DNA of 64,000 nucleotides from Pseudomonadota bacterium (GTDB taxonomy: Bacteria; Pseudomonadota; Gammaproteobacteria; Burkholderiales; Burkholderiaceae_B): the NCBI GenBank assembly GCA_023440825.1, contig JAEXRL010000031.1:62001-126000 (forward strand). Direction: 5' to 3'. The translations under genes and the position numbers were made by a program. Shown in pieces: positions 35,741-44,560 of this stretch. The notes below the pieces were generated by a model. That model made no database searches. It was given only the letters and a program-made list of their open reading frames with translations, and was not told the origin of the DNA. Within the stretch, counting starts at the first letter, position 1; every line of letters starts with the position of its first letter.

Positions 35741-36631
35741 ATGGAAACCATTGCATTTATAGGCTTAGGGCACATGGGTAAACCCATGGCGCTGAATTTG
35801 CAACAGGCTGGCTTTGCGCTGCGTGTGTTTGATCTTAATCAGGCGGCCATGCAAGAGCTTGCGCAAGCAGGCGCTACGGCCTGCGACAGCGTGCAGGCGG
35901 CGATTCAGGGTGCTCAGGTAGTCATCACCATGTTACCGGCAGGCCAGCACGTAGAGGCCGTATATGGCGGCTCTGAAGGGATCATTGCGCAGGCTGCAGA
36001 CGGTACGGTACTGATTGATTGCAGCACGATTGCTGCACAGACCTCACGTGCTCTGAGTCAACAGGCGCAGTCGCGCGGCTTGCTCATGCTCGATGCCCCC
36101 GTTTCTGGTGGAACCGGAGGGGCAAAAGCGGGAACCTTAACCTTTATCGTGGGTGGTCCCGAACACGGGCTTGAGCGTATTCGGCCTTATCTGGAAAAAA
36201 TGGGCAAAGCCATTTTTCATGCGGGTGATGCGGGGGCGGGACAAGTGGCCAAAGCCTGCAACAACATGCTGTTAGGTGTGCTGATGGCGGGTACGGCAGA
36301 AGCCTTGGCGCTGGGGGTATCACAGGGGCTCAAGCCAGAAGTGCTGTCAGGTATTATCGCGCAAAGCTCTGGGCGTAACTGGGCGACCGAGCTGTACAAC
36401 CCCTGGCCGGGCGTGATGGAACATGCACCGGCCTCGAACAATTACGCGGGTGGCTTTGGGGTGGACCTCATGCTTAAGGATCTGGGGTTGGCCACAGAAA
36501 GTGCTGTAGCGTCAAAGTCTGCGGCGCCCTTAGGTGAATTGGCGCGTAACCTGTATGCCGTCCACAGCTCTCAAGGGCACGGAGCAGAGGATTTTTCCAG
36601 CATCCTTAAGCTTTACCGTAAAGCGGACTAA
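35741..36631 (+). CDS. mmsB: 3-hydroxyisobutyrate dehydrogenase
   Basis: NAD-dependent oxidation of 3-hydroxyisobutyrate to methylmalonate semialdehyde in valine degradation. It is 296 residues from ATG 35741, behind AAGGAGA; a longer frame from 35630 overlaps the previous gene and is rejected. Features: the N-terminal Rossmann IAFIGLGHMGKPMALNL, DAPVSGGTGGAKAGTL near residue 120, and the catalytic Lys in GAGQVAKACNNMLLG. It is the last gene of the operon; no methylmalonate-semialdehyde dehydrogenase gene is present here. Confidence 0.93.
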   Translation: METIAFIGLGHMGKPMALNLQQAGFALRVFDLNQAAMQELAQAGATACDSVQAAIQGAQVVITMLPAGQHVEAVYGGSEGIIAQAADGTVLIDCSTIAAQTSRALSQQAQSRGLLMLDAPVSGGTGGAKAGTLTFIVGGPEHGLERIRPYLEKMGKAIFHAGDAGAGQVAKACNNMLLGVLMAGTAEALALGVSQGLKPEVLSGIIAQSSGRNWATELYNPWPGVMEHAPASNNYAGGFGVDLMLKDLGLATESAVASKSAAPLGELARNLYAVHSSQGHGAEDFSSILKLYRKAD

Positions 36632-36647
36632 CACGCCCTAAAAAGGG

Positions 36648-37583
36648 TTATTCAGCTTGAATCGCATAGGGTAAAGCCTGCACCTGCAAGGCAGGTCCCT
36701 GTGCGCTGCCAGCGAGAAACTCACCCTCAGCCAGATCAGCCAATTGCACTTCCATCAGCACATGAAGCTGGCCATCGTGCAGGGCTGCATTAATGATGCG
36801 TCCACACGGCGAGTCTGGGCTAGAGGCTAAAAAAGTATCTTTTGCCTGCCAGTCCTCGCCTTCTTCCAGCTTGATGTCCGGCTTGGTACAGGCGTAGGCC
36901 ATACGGCGTTTCACAGTACCCCGATAATGACTGCGTGCCACGACTTCCTGACCGGGATAGCAACCCTTGCGAAAGTTGACGGCGTCAATCAGGTCCAGAT
37001 TCAGTGTTTGCGGAATATAGCTTTCGTAAGCGCTGTTATCCACCCAAGGCAAGCCGGCCTGCATATCAGCGATATGCCAAGGGGCAGAGTTGGTATCTGC
37101 TTCAGCTAGGGTATCGGCGCTAATCAGCCAGGCGTGTGTGCCTTTCTTGCTGGTGTGCGGGCTGCTAATCCAGGTTTGTGTGGAGTCAGCATTGTCATGC
37201 ACTTGCAGGGCGGTGGCGCTATCGCTTAGGGCTGGCGCTGCAAATAGCTCGGCATTCATGCAGCCATACACATGTAGTGGCAGCACTTGTATGCTGACCT
37301 TGCTACGCAATACAAACATGCGCAAGCGCTGGCATAAGGCATCGACTAGATCCGCCTTCACCAAGGCTCTCACAGATTGCGTGTCGTGCTCAGGCAGCCA
37401 GAATATCATCGTCGCCATGACGCGGCCCTTCGCATTGCAATAGGCTCCTAGTCTGGCCTGACCGGGGCTAAGGTGCAGCACATCCTGAGTAAGTTGAGCG
37501 TGTAAAAACGTAAGTGCATCAGCGCCCTGAAACTCAAGAACAGCTAAATCGGACAAGGCGTAAACGGTAGCAGTAGAGGACAT
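36648..37583 (-). CDS. ygfZ: YgfZ/GcvT-like folate-binding protein
   Basis: Tetrahydrofolate-dependent helper for repair or assembly of iron-sulfur enzymes, 311 residues. The family fingerprint KGCYPGQEVVARSHYRG (around residue 205) is intact, including the conserved Cys. The N-terminal part carries the GcvT-like fold (LTFLHAQLTQDV). It is convergent with mmsB (16 bp) and divergent from mltG, the pairing usual in betaproteobacteria. Confidence 0.92.
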   Translation of the reverse strand: MSSTATVYALSDLAVLEFQGADALTFLHAQLTQDVLHLSPGQARLGAYCNAKGRVMATMIFWLPEHDTQSVRALVKADLVDALCQRLRMFVLRSKVSIQVLPLHVYGCMNAELFAAPALSDSATALQVHDNADSTQTWISSPHTSKKGTHAWLISADTLAEADTNSAPWHIADMQAGLPWVDNSAYESYIPQTLNLDLIDAVNFRKGCYPGQEVVARSHYRGTVKRRMAYACTKPDIKLEEGEDWQAKDTFLASSPDSPCGRIINAALHDGQLHVLMEVQLADLAEGEFLAGSAQGPALQVQALPYAIQAE

Positions 37584-37734
37584 AGATAGGCAGAAAATAA
37601 CAGCGAATAAGTAAGACCCAGATGTTTATAATACCCCCCTTGGCATTTATTTCTCCTAGTAGGCTTGCGTACTGTGGGAATTTGTTTCAGCTCCGCATAC
37701 ATCTAGGGCAGAAAGTCATTACAATGCAAAGCGC

Positions 37735-38742
37735 ATGAAAAAACTCTCTAAAATTCTATTATGGCTCCTGATCGCCGGCATTGTGCTGGTGACGGCTGCT
37801 GGTGCGGGGCTTTGGTACTGGGTGAATAAGCGCCCGGTGCCGATGCAGGCCGAACGTATCGACTATATTGTGGAAAGTGGTTCGGGTCCGCGCGCGATCG
37901 CCCGTATCATGAGGGCGGCAGGTATAGAACTGGACGAGCAGCAGTTCACCTGGCTGGCGCGTTTAAGTAAGCACGATACCTTGTTACAGGCAGGTGCGTA
38001 CGAAGCGGAGCAAGGAGACACTTTATGGGATCTATTGCAACGCATGTCCAGCGGCAATATGCTGCAAACCCGTTTGACTGTGCCTGAAGGGTGGACCTAT
38101 CAGCGCATACGTGAACACATGCGCGCCGATCCGGCAGTCAAAAGCGTGTTAAGCCCTGAGTCAGAACGTGATTTGCTGGAGTCTCTGGGTATAGATGCGC
38201 AGCACCCTGAGGGCTGGTTCGCGCCCGATACTTACGTATTTGTACCGGGAACAACGGATAAGGATGTGTTGCGTCGCGGCTTTGAGGCGCAGTCCCAACT
38301 GTTGCAACGGCTCTGGGACGAGCGCGATCCCGATTTGCCGTTGAAAACCCCGTATGAGGCGCTGATTCTAGCGTCTATCGTAGAGCGTGAAACGGGGCAT
38401 AGTGAGGACAGGGCGCGGGTGGCAGGCGTGTTTATTAATCGCTTGCGTGCCAATATGCTATTGCAAACCGACCCTACAGTGATTTACGGGATGGGCGATC
38501 GTTATACCGGCCGTATTCGTCGTGTTGATCTGAATACTGATACACCTTGGAATACGTATACCCGTGCCGGCTTACCGCCCACACCTATTGCTAGCCCGGG
38601 GAAAGCGGCTTTATTGGCAAGTCTGCACCCGGAAAAGCATGATTATTACTACTTTGTGTCGCGTGGGGATGGCACCAGCCAATTTTCTAAAGACCTGCGG
38701 GCACACAATAACGCCGTGAATAAATATATTCGGGGGCGTTAA
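37735..38742 (+). CDS. mltG: Endolytic murein transglycosylase MltG
   Basis: Inner-membrane enzyme that cuts nascent glycan strands and sets their length. The 335-residue protein has one N-terminal membrane helix (about 5-28), a LysM-like segment, and the YceG domain with the catalytic Glu in ASIVERETGH and later LQTDPTVIYGMG and AGLPPTPIASPGKAAL. In related genomes it is followed directly by tmk and holB; here an opposite-strand kinase gene intervenes. Confidence 0.95.
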   Translation: MKKLSKILLWLLIAGIVLVTAAGAGLWYWVNKRPVPMQAERIDYIVESGSGPRAIARIMRAAGIELDEQQFTWLARLSKHDTLLQAGAYEAEQGDTLWDLLQRMSSGNMLQTRLTVPEGWTYQRIREHMRADPAVKSVLSPESERDLLESLGIDAQHPEGWFAPDTYVFVPGTTDKDVLRRGFEAQSQLLQRLWDERDPDLPLKTPYEALILASIVERETGHSEDRARVAGVFINRLRANMLLQTDPTVIYGMGDRYTGRIRRVDLNTDTPWNTYTRAGLPPTPIASPGKAALLASLHPEKHDYYYFVSRGDGTSQFSKDLRAHNNAVNKYIRGR

Positions 38743-38760
38743 CGGTGCTGTGGGCAGGCT

Positions 38761-39528
38761 TTAGGGTTTTGGGTGTGTCTGGCGGAACTCTTGCCATAAG
38801 CGTTCTAGCTGCTGTTGCAGCTCCTGCAGCGTCCCGTTATTTTGCACTTGCGCATCACCGGCTTGCTGGCTGATGCCCAGCTCGGAAGAGTGTGGGTGAA
38901 CGGCTTGAGCCTGTGCTCTGTGTATATGCCAAATTTGCCCTCCTGAATCCCGTATAAACTGCGCCTCGTTTTCGTAACGTATATCGCGAATAATCACGCA
39001 GTCTGATTTATTGGCATCAGGATAGCGATACTGGCTTTGTAGCACAGCTCGCTGGGCCCGTCGTTCCATGTAATCGGGATAGCTTTGTGTGCATAAAGAC
39101 AGGAGGCGTTCTGAGGCTTGCGCATAACTCATTTGCCAGAAGTCGCAATAAGGCGTGCTGGCAGTCATCCCATATATGGCTTGCATGGCCATGGCTAAGG
39201 GGCTGTTTGAGTCAGGTACAGCAGTGGCTTCACGCCGTAAGAGTTGTTCTGCACGTCGTATCCAGTGGTCTGGGCGTTCTGCTCGCATCCATTCTGTACC
39301 GACTAATTGGAAAAACTGCCGTGGTGACCTATTCCATAAGGCGATGGTTTGTTCTTTGTGGCTATCAGACCAGGTTTCATCATGGCTAAGGCCAAACAGG
39401 GCCTGGCATGCCATTTTGACCGGATCGGCCAAGGCATACGAACTGACATCGCTGTGCTGCAATAAAAAACGCGCGGCTGTGTCTTTCCCGGAGCGGGCGC
39501 GACCGGCCAAACCAATCAGATGAAACAC
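38761..39528 (-). CDS. Deoxynucleotide monophosphate kinase-like protein
   Basis: A 255-residue P-loop kinase starting at GTG (39528) behind AAAGGA. The phosphate loop GLAGRARSGKDT is at residues 6-17 and resembles phage T4 gene 1 dNMP kinase (SGKDT form), not thymidylate kinase, which has a different loop and a DR(Y/F) motif not found here. A mid-region RQFFQLVGTEWMR and a later CVIIRDIRYENEAQFI segment fit the DNMK-type fold. It lies between mltG (18 bp, convergent) and holB (divergent), exactly where tmk normally sits, and may supply dTMP/dNMP phosphorylation. Origin by transfer is inferred. Confidence 0.75.
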   Translation of the reverse strand: MFHLIGLAGRARSGKDTAARFLLQHSDVSSYALADPVKMACQALFGLSHDETWSDSHKEQTIALWNRSPRQFFQLVGTEWMRAERPDHWIRRAEQLLRREATAVPDSNSPLAMAMQAIYGMTASTPYCDFWQMSYAQASERLLSLCTQSYPDYMERRAQRAVLQSQYRYPDANKSDCVIIRDIRYENEAQFIRDSGGQIWHIHRAQAQAVHPHSSELGISQQAGDAQVQNNGTLQELQQQLERLWQEFRQTHPKP

Positions 39529-39641
39529 TTGTTTTCCTTTCTCTACAAACCGCCAGTGTACTGTGCTTGTGGCGTGCTATTCGTGTTATGGCTGCTAGTT
39601 TACAATGATGTCTTACGCGTTTTCTCCAAAGGATGGTTGCG

Positions 39642-40667
39642 GTGTCAAATTTTCCCGTATTTTTGCCTTGGCAGCAGGACATGGCCCATGGTTGGTTGGG
39701 GCAGCAGCAACAGCGCTTTGCCCATGCATGGCTCCTGCATGGTTTGCCAGGTATAGGTAAGCGGGATTTTGCCAAAGCCGCGGCTGCGAGCCTGTTATGT
39801 GAAAGCCCCATACAGCACCTGGCCTGTGGGCAATGTCAGTCTTGCCAATGGATTCGCAGTGGGACGCATCCGGACTTGCGTTTTTTGCGTCCTGATGCGC
39901 TGACTCTAGCTGAAAACCCGCAAACAGAAGCCCTGACTGAGTCGGTTAAAAAGTCACCATCCAAAGAAATTCGTATAGAGCAGTTACGCCAGCTACACAC
40001 TTGGTTTAACACCGCCACCCATAGAGGTGGCTGGCGGGTAACAGTGATTTATCCGGCCCAAGCCATGGGGCATGTGGTGGCCAATGCGCTGCTTAAAGTG
40101 CTAGAAGAGCCACCAGCGCATACAGTGTTTTTAATGGTGGCCGATGCCCCCGACAGGCTGTTACCCACCTTGGTGTCGCGTTGTCGGCGCTTACCCTTAG
40201 CTGTACCTGAACAGGCGCAAGCTGTGCATTGGTTACAGCAGCAAGGGGTTGAACAGGCCACCGACTGGTTGGCTGCCAGTGGTGGTGCTCCGCTTATCGC
40301 CCTAGAAAGCAGCCAGTTGCAGCCTCATGCTTATCCTGAGTGGCTTGCGCAATGGTTGCAACTGCAATTACGCCAGCAAAGCTCCTTAAGCCTGCAAGAC
40401 CGTCTTGAGCCGCTTAGTCCGGTGGACTGGATTCAAACATTCCAACGCGTATTTATTGATCTGCAACTGCAGGTGTTTGCACAAGCACCACGTTATTATC
40501 CAGGCCTAAAGGACAGCACAGCCAAGCTGGCTGAGCGTTGTAAGCCTCAGGCGCTGGCCGAAGCGCTACGGTGGTTAAACAGCCAAAATCGTATTGCCAC
40601 GCATCCTTTAAACAATAAAGTGTTTGTACACCACGCACTGGATCGTCTGGCTGCGGCCACACACTAA
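39642..40667 (+). CDS. holB: DNA polymerase III delta prime subunit
   Basis: Part of the clamp-loader complex, 341 residues from a GTG at 39642. AAAGGA at 39628-39633 is 8 nt before that GTG, whereas it is too close to the in-frame ATG at 39633, so GTG is preferred. HGLPGIGKRDFA (about residue 33-44) is the degenerate Walker A, and four Cys in the zinc module lie in CESPIQHLACGQCQSC. The sensor-like LLKVLEEPP is present. tatD follows 24 bp later. Confidence 0.94.
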   Translation: MSNFPVFLPWQQDMAHGWLGQQQQRFAHAWLLHGLPGIGKRDFAKAAAASLLCESPIQHLACGQCQSCQWIRSGTHPDLRFLRPDALTLAENPQTEALTESVKKSPSKEIRIEQLRQLHTWFNTATHRGGWRVTVIYPAQAMGHVVANALLKVLEEPPAHTVFLMVADAPDRLLPTLVSRCRRLPLAVPEQAQAVHWLQQQGVEQATDWLAASGGAPLIALESSQLQPHAYPEWLAQWLQLQLRQQSSLSLQDRLEPLSPVDWIQTFQRVFIDLQLQVFAQAPRYYPGLKDSTAKLAERCKPQALAEALRWLNSQNRIATHPLNNKVFVHHALDRLAAATH

Positions 40668-40691
40668 TTCATTTTTATAGCTTTCACTCTT

Positions 40692-41486
40692 ATGTATGTA
40701 GACTCCCATTGCCATCTGGATTTTCCACAATTGGCGGAAAACCTAGACAATATCCTAGAAACCATGCGGCAAAATCGTGTTGCTTGCGCTTTGGTAGTGA
40801 GCGTTGATCTTGATGATTGGCCTGGTTTAATGGATCTGGTCAAACCGCACCCCCATTTGTACGCATCGGTAGGGGTGCATCCAGACTACGAAAAAGTGAA
40901 TGAGCCCAGCTTAGATGATCTGGTCTTGCGTAGCCAGGATCCTAAAGTAATTGCCATTGGCGAGACCGGACTAGACTACTTTCGCAAGCCCGAACCCTTA
41001 GACTGGCAGCGGGCACGCTTCAGAACCCATATTCAGGCCAGTAAAGCAACGCAGTTACCGTTAATCATACATACTCGGAATGCGAGCGCGGACACCTTGC
41101 GTATTATGCAAGAAGAGGGCGCCGAGCAAGGGGTGATGCATTGTTTCACTGAAACATGGGAAGTGGCCAAAGCAGCTTTAGACCTGAATTTTTATATTTC
41201 ATTTTCTGGCATCGTCACCTTTAAAAGTGCGACGGACCTGCAAGAGGTCGCCAAGCAGGTACCCCTTGATCGATTGTTAATTGAAACGGATTCTCCGTTT
41301 CTGGCCCCAGTACCGTATAGGGGTAAGCTCAATCAGCCCGGCTATGTGGTACACGTGGCAGAAAAAATAGCTGAGCTACGCGGTATGAGCACCCAAGAAG
41401 TGGCTGAAATTAGCACTCAAAATTTCTTCAATCTATTCAATAAGATAAAGAACAAACCTGAGCTGATTTCGAGAATAGGGGCTTAG
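40692..41486 (+). CDS. TatD family metal-dependent hydrolase
   Basis: A 264-residue TIM-barrel hydrolase, probably a 3'-5' DNA exonuclease. Metal ligands lie in DSHCHLDF (HxH), GETGLDYF (Glu), IHTRNA (His), MHCFTE (His) and ETDSPFLAP (Asp). It is linked to holB, as in most proteobacteria. Family members act in DNA repair or RNA trimming; the physiological role is not settled. Confidence 0.92.
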   Translation: MYVDSHCHLDFPQLAENLDNILETMRQNRVACALVVSVDLDDWPGLMDLVKPHPHLYASVGVHPDYEKVNEPSLDDLVLRSQDPKVIAIGETGLDYFRKPEPLDWQRARFRTHIQASKATQLPLIIHTRNASADTLRIMQEEGAEQGVMHCFTETWEVAKAALDLNFYISFSGIVTFKSATDLQEVAKQVPLDRLLIETDSPFLAPVPYRGKLNQPGYVVHVAEKIAELRGMSTQEVAEISTQNFFNLFNKIKNKPELISRIGA

Positions 41487-41730
41487 GTATACTTGTCGTA
41501 TACACAAAAGATGGGAAGTGTTTAGATACTTTATTGAGTGTTTCTAAACCTGATGCTTTACATTATGTTTTTTGTTTAAGGTATTGATTTAATACGTTTT
41601 TTTGTGCATTCCTTCGTCTTTGCTTATTAAGATGAAAATTTTGTTTTTAATCAATGCTTTACGCTGTTATTGTGAAGTAGTTTGTCATTGATTTTATTCT
41701 ATAACTTACATTAAGGAAGCGGCTTAAGTT
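41487..41730. other. AT-rich spacer between tatD and the ankyrin gene
   Basis: These 244 bp are visibly richer in A+T than the flanking genes. They hold three small inverted repeats: GTATAC (41487-41492) / GTATAC (41498-41503); GTTTAGA (41520-41526) / TCTAAAC (41543-41549); and GTATT (41581-41585) / AATAC (41591-41595), the last followed by seven T (41597-41603). None makes a strong terminator. A promoter for the ankyrin gene is expected here but no clear pair was found. Confidence 0.5.
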
Positions 41731-42519
41731 ATGGTTATTAAACGATTATCTGTTTTATTGCCATCGTTTTTTAGTGTCTGCCTTTTTAGCTTTGCTGTCA
41801 TGGCTCAAGCTTTGGATGCAGCGTGGGTCAGGGCCATCGAGCAGGACAGGCCACGCGATCTGATTCAGCAGTTAGCGCAAGGCTTGGATCCGAATAGTCG
41901 TGATAGCGAACTGAACCCTGCTTTGATGCTGGCGATACAGAATGAATCGTGGCGGGCTTACGATACCTTGCTGGCTAACCGTAATACTGATGTGGAGCTG
42001 GCAAATGGCCGTCAGGAAACGCCCATGATGTATCTGGCCCTGTTGGGTCAAACGGAGCGTTTGCGTGATCTGCAACAACGAGGCGGACAAATTAACCGCT
42101 TAGGCTGGACTCCTTTGCATTACGCGGCCTCCAAAGGCAAACAGGACACGGTGCGCTATTTATTGTCGCAGCAAGCCTTGGTGAATGCTCCCGCGCCTGA
42201 TGGTAGCAGTCCCTTAATGATGGCTGCCTTATCCGGCAGTAGGCAGGTAGTGGATTTGCTACTGCAGGCTGGAGCTGACGTTAGCATGCAAAACGCACAG
42301 CATTTAAAAGCTAGCGACTGGGCCAAATCCGCTCAACATGATAACTTGGCGCTATATCTTGAGCGCATTGAAGCCGATCCTTTATCCGCCTATGTGCCTG
42401 CATCCGAGACGCGTACGCCTTCCACAGAGCCATCCCGTGCGCCGGCTAAGACTGAATCGGGAGGTGGCGGATCGCAGTATTTTGATTTGGATCGTTTTGA
42501 AAAAATCGATACGCCATAA
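41731..42519 (+). CDS. Exported ankyrin-repeat protein
   Basis: A 262-residue protein with a signal peptide (hydrophobic about 8-28, AQA then LDAAW) followed by about five ankyrin repeats (30-210). The clearest is GWTPLHYAASKGKQDTVRYLLSQ, then GSSPLMMAALSGSRQVVDLLLQAGADV. A low-complexity tail contains a Ser/Pro/Thr-rich stretch and SGGGGSQYFDLDRFEKID. It is probably periplasmic and protein-binding; the partner is unknown. The tatD-ankyrin order is common in Alcaligenaceae as far as I know. Confidence 0.88.
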   Translation: MVIKRLSVLLPSFFSVCLFSFAVMAQALDAAWVRAIEQDRPRDLIQQLAQGLDPNSRDSELNPALMLAIQNESWRAYDTLLANRNTDVELANGRQETPMMYLALLGQTERLRDLQQRGGQINRLGWTPLHYAASKGKQDTVRYLLSQQALVNAPAPDGSSPLMMAALSGSRQVVDLLLQAGADVSMQNAQHLKASDWAKSAQHDNLALYLERIEADPLSAYVPASETRTPSTEPSRAPAKTESGGGGSQYFDLDRFEKIDTP

Positions 42520-42526
42520 GATGTAA

Positions 42527-42554
42527 TGACGCCGCTAAAGGATTAGCGGCGTCA
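42527..42554. other. Hairpin between convergent genes
   Basis: A perfect 12-bp stem (42527-42538 with 42543-42554) has a 4-nt loop. It is symmetric for the ankyrin gene and the convergent lipoprotein gene. Neither side has a U-tract, so it may mark 3' ends rather than terminate by itself. Confidence 0.65.
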
Positions 42555-42564
42555 ATGAGGGCGT

Positions 42565-43377
42565 TTAACTTGCAGGTAAATAAGCGGGTCGTAATACCGT
42601 GCGTAATTGCTGATAGGGAATTAGCAAGGTAGGCTGGCCAGCTGAGTACGGTGCAATTTCATACGAGTTGTACTTAACGAGCAGTCCTTGGTCACTAAAA
42701 CCTACATTGTTGCTGGGTTTAAATGGCCACATGCGCACAAAGCCATTCGGGTCTTGCTGAGCATCTTCGCTACTTTGTAGCCACACTTGATGCGCTTGGC
42801 GCAATAAGGCATCAAAGGCATTTTGCTGACCAGGTACGAGCATGTCTTTTAGGGAAATGGCCCGGTTTTCACGGTTATCCCAATTCAAATATTGTATTTG
42901 AGTCATGCCATGTGCTGCACTAGTGGGATAGTAATAGGAACTTAATTCCACTACCGTTAAGGCGGCATTACGATAGGGAGTACGGCTTGCCAGTAAAAGC
43001 TCATCGCGGCTGCCTGCTTGATTCCAGTAAGCCTGTTCAAGCTGTTCAAGGCTTTGTATGTTCTTTAGCCCCAAATCGGCGCTGGCCTGTGCAATAAGTG
43101 CTTGTTGTGCCGCTTGCGTCAAGGCGGGGCGCCCCGGAAACACTAGCGAATCCATACCAAAGCGTGGGCAGTTTGTCTGGCAAGCAGGCTTATTACGCAT
43201 GTATTTTTGCGCTTGGGTAAATGCGCCATCCTGGCTGCTTACCTGATTGGTTTGATCAGGAATCAAGGAGCCTTCCTGCGTGGCGACCGTGGAGCAAGCA
43301 GCCACACTAAGACATAGTGCAGCCAGTAAACCTGTCTGTGTTGTCGCGCGAGGCGAGAACCTGGAGAATAAGAACAT
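42565..43377 (-). CDS. DUF3298-type lipoprotein
   Basis: A 270-residue predicted lipoprotein. The start at 43377 follows AAGGAAA and gives a signal with lipobox LSVAAC; a longer frame to 43455 has no signal in front. The C-terminal half (about 95-265) resembles the DUF3298/RsiV-type fold: a beta-rich segment with LTVVELSSYYYPTSAAHGMTQ, the family-like AHG turn, then NRAISLKDMLVPGQ and a final SYEIAPYSAGQP. A lysozyme-binding or sensor role is known for RsiV but cannot be assumed here. It lies 10 bp after the GST gene. Confidence 0.78.
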   Translation of the reverse strand: MFLFSRFSPRATTQTGLLAALCLSVAACSTVATQEGSLIPDQTNQVSSQDGAFTQAQKYMRNKPACQTNCPRFGMDSLVFPGRPALTQAAQQALIAQASADLGLKNIQSLEQLEQAYWNQAGSRDELLLASRTPYRNAALTVVELSSYYYPTSAAHGMTQIQYLNWDNRENRAISLKDMLVPGQQNAFDALLRQAHQVWLQSSEDAQQDPNGFVRMWPFKPSNNVGFSDQGLLVKYNSYEIAPYSAGQPTLLIPYQQLRTVLRPAYLPAS

Positions 43378-43387
43378 ACTCGTTTCC

Positions 43388-44086
43388 TTATTTAACCGTG
43401 CTGGCATCCTGACCAAACAGAATTTTTTTGGCTGCATCACTGTGTGTGCCCGCATTCGGATTATGCTTTTCTACCAAGTCATAAGCTCGTTGAGTGGCGG
43501 GGCGTTCACCAATGCGCTCGTACCAACGTAACAGGTGAGGAAACTGGGTTAAGTCTTGTTGTTGACGTTCATGTGACACTATCCATGGATAGCAGGCCAT
43601 ATCGGCAATGGAATACTCCCCGGCAATGTAGTCACGGTCTTGGAGCTGCTTATTGAGCACACCGTATAAACGTCCTGTTTCTCGAACATAGCGGTCAATG
43701 GCATAGTCGATTTTTATCGGAGCGTAGACCGAAAAGTGGTGGTTCTGACCGGCCATGGGCCCAAGGCCCCCCATTTGCCAGTACAGCCATTGCAAGGTTT
43801 CAGTGCGTACACGCAAGTCGCTGGATAAAAATTGCCCTGTTTTTTCGGCCAGATATTGCAAAATCGCACCCGATTCGAAAATCGATATAGCTTGCCCACC
43901 ATCGCTAGGAGCATGATCAACAATAGCGGGTATGCGGTTATTGGGTGCAATGGCTAGAAATTCAGGCTCAAACTGTGCTCCGCTACCAATATCCACTAGA
44001 TGGATAGAGTAGGGCAGGCCCGTTTCTTCTAGGAAAAGCGTGATTTTATGACCATTAGGAGTCGTCCAATAATACAAATCTAGCAT
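43388..44086 (-). CDS. Glutathione S-transferase family protein
   Basis: A 232-residue protein with an N-terminal thioredoxin fold (about 1-85: LYYWTTPNGHKITLFLEE, NRIPAIVDH, IFESGAILQYLAEKTG) and a helical C-terminal domain. The TTPNGHK start and the ISIFESGAI segment place it with the YfcG/YghU (Nu-class) group, which often has disulfide reductase activity. Substrate is unknown. It is possibly co-transcribed with the downstream lipoprotein gene. Confidence 0.9.
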   Translation of the reverse strand: MLDLYYWTTPNGHKITLFLEETGLPYSIHLVDIGSGAQFEPEFLAIAPNNRIPAIVDHAPSDGGQAISIFESGAILQYLAEKTGQFLSSDLRVRTETLQWLYWQMGGLGPMAGQNHHFSVYAPIKIDYAIDRYVRETGRLYGVLNKQLQDRDYIAGEYSIADMACYPWIVSHERQQQDLTQFPHLLRWYERIGERPATQRAYDLVEKHNPNAGTHSDAAKKILFGQDASTVK

Positions 44087-44190
44087 AAGGCCTCTGAGTA
44101 AGAAAAAGGTATATCGTGCCGTAAACTTGAGGCAAACGCCTCAGGCGTCTATATTCATGCAGTACTTATTTGAATGTGAGAAACTTGTAC

Positions 44191-44535
44191 ATGTCTAAAA
44201 TTTACCATAACCCGCGCTGCAGTACGTCCCGTAAGGCACTGGCCTTACTCGTCGAACATGCCTACACACCTGAAATTATTGAGTATTTGAAAACTCCCCT
44301 GAGTGTGGAGCAACTGCGTACATTGATCCAGAACGCGGGATTAACGGTACGGGAGGCAATGCGCCCCAAAGAAACGGTATACACGGAATTGGGTTTAGAT
44401 GATCCGGGTCTGGACGATGAGCATTTGTTGAATGCCTTGGCAGAGCATCCGATTTTATTGAACCGTCCGTTTGTGGTCACCGATAAAGGAACGCGTTTGG
44501 CACGACCACTAGAGCAAGTACACAGCATACTCTAG
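44191..44535 (+). CDS. arsC: Arsenate reductase, glutaredoxin type
   Basis: Reduces arsenate to arsenite with glutathione/glutaredoxin. It is 114 residues from ATG 44191; the frame to 44170 begins with TTG and adds unlike residues. The active Cys lies in YHNPRCSTSRKAL, and the later EAMRPKE and NRPFVVTDKGTRLARP blocks hold the conserved Arg residues. No arsB or arsR is adjacent, so this is a solitary ArsC-family gene; it may have a role outside arsenic resistance. Confidence 0.88.
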   Translation: MSKIYHNPRCSTSRKALALLVEHAYTPEIIEYLKTPLSVEQLRTLIQNAGLTVREAMRPKETVYTELGLDDPGLDDEHLLNALAEHPILLNRPFVVTDKGTRLARPLEQVHSIL

Positions 44536-44560
44536 CAGCCTGCCTTAGCGAAGCGAAAGC

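Noticed and set aside
41581..41603. GTATT/AATAC hairpin plus T7 as a terminator of tatD
   Set aside because: Only five A/T-rich pairs; too weak to call, kept only as a note in the spacer entry.
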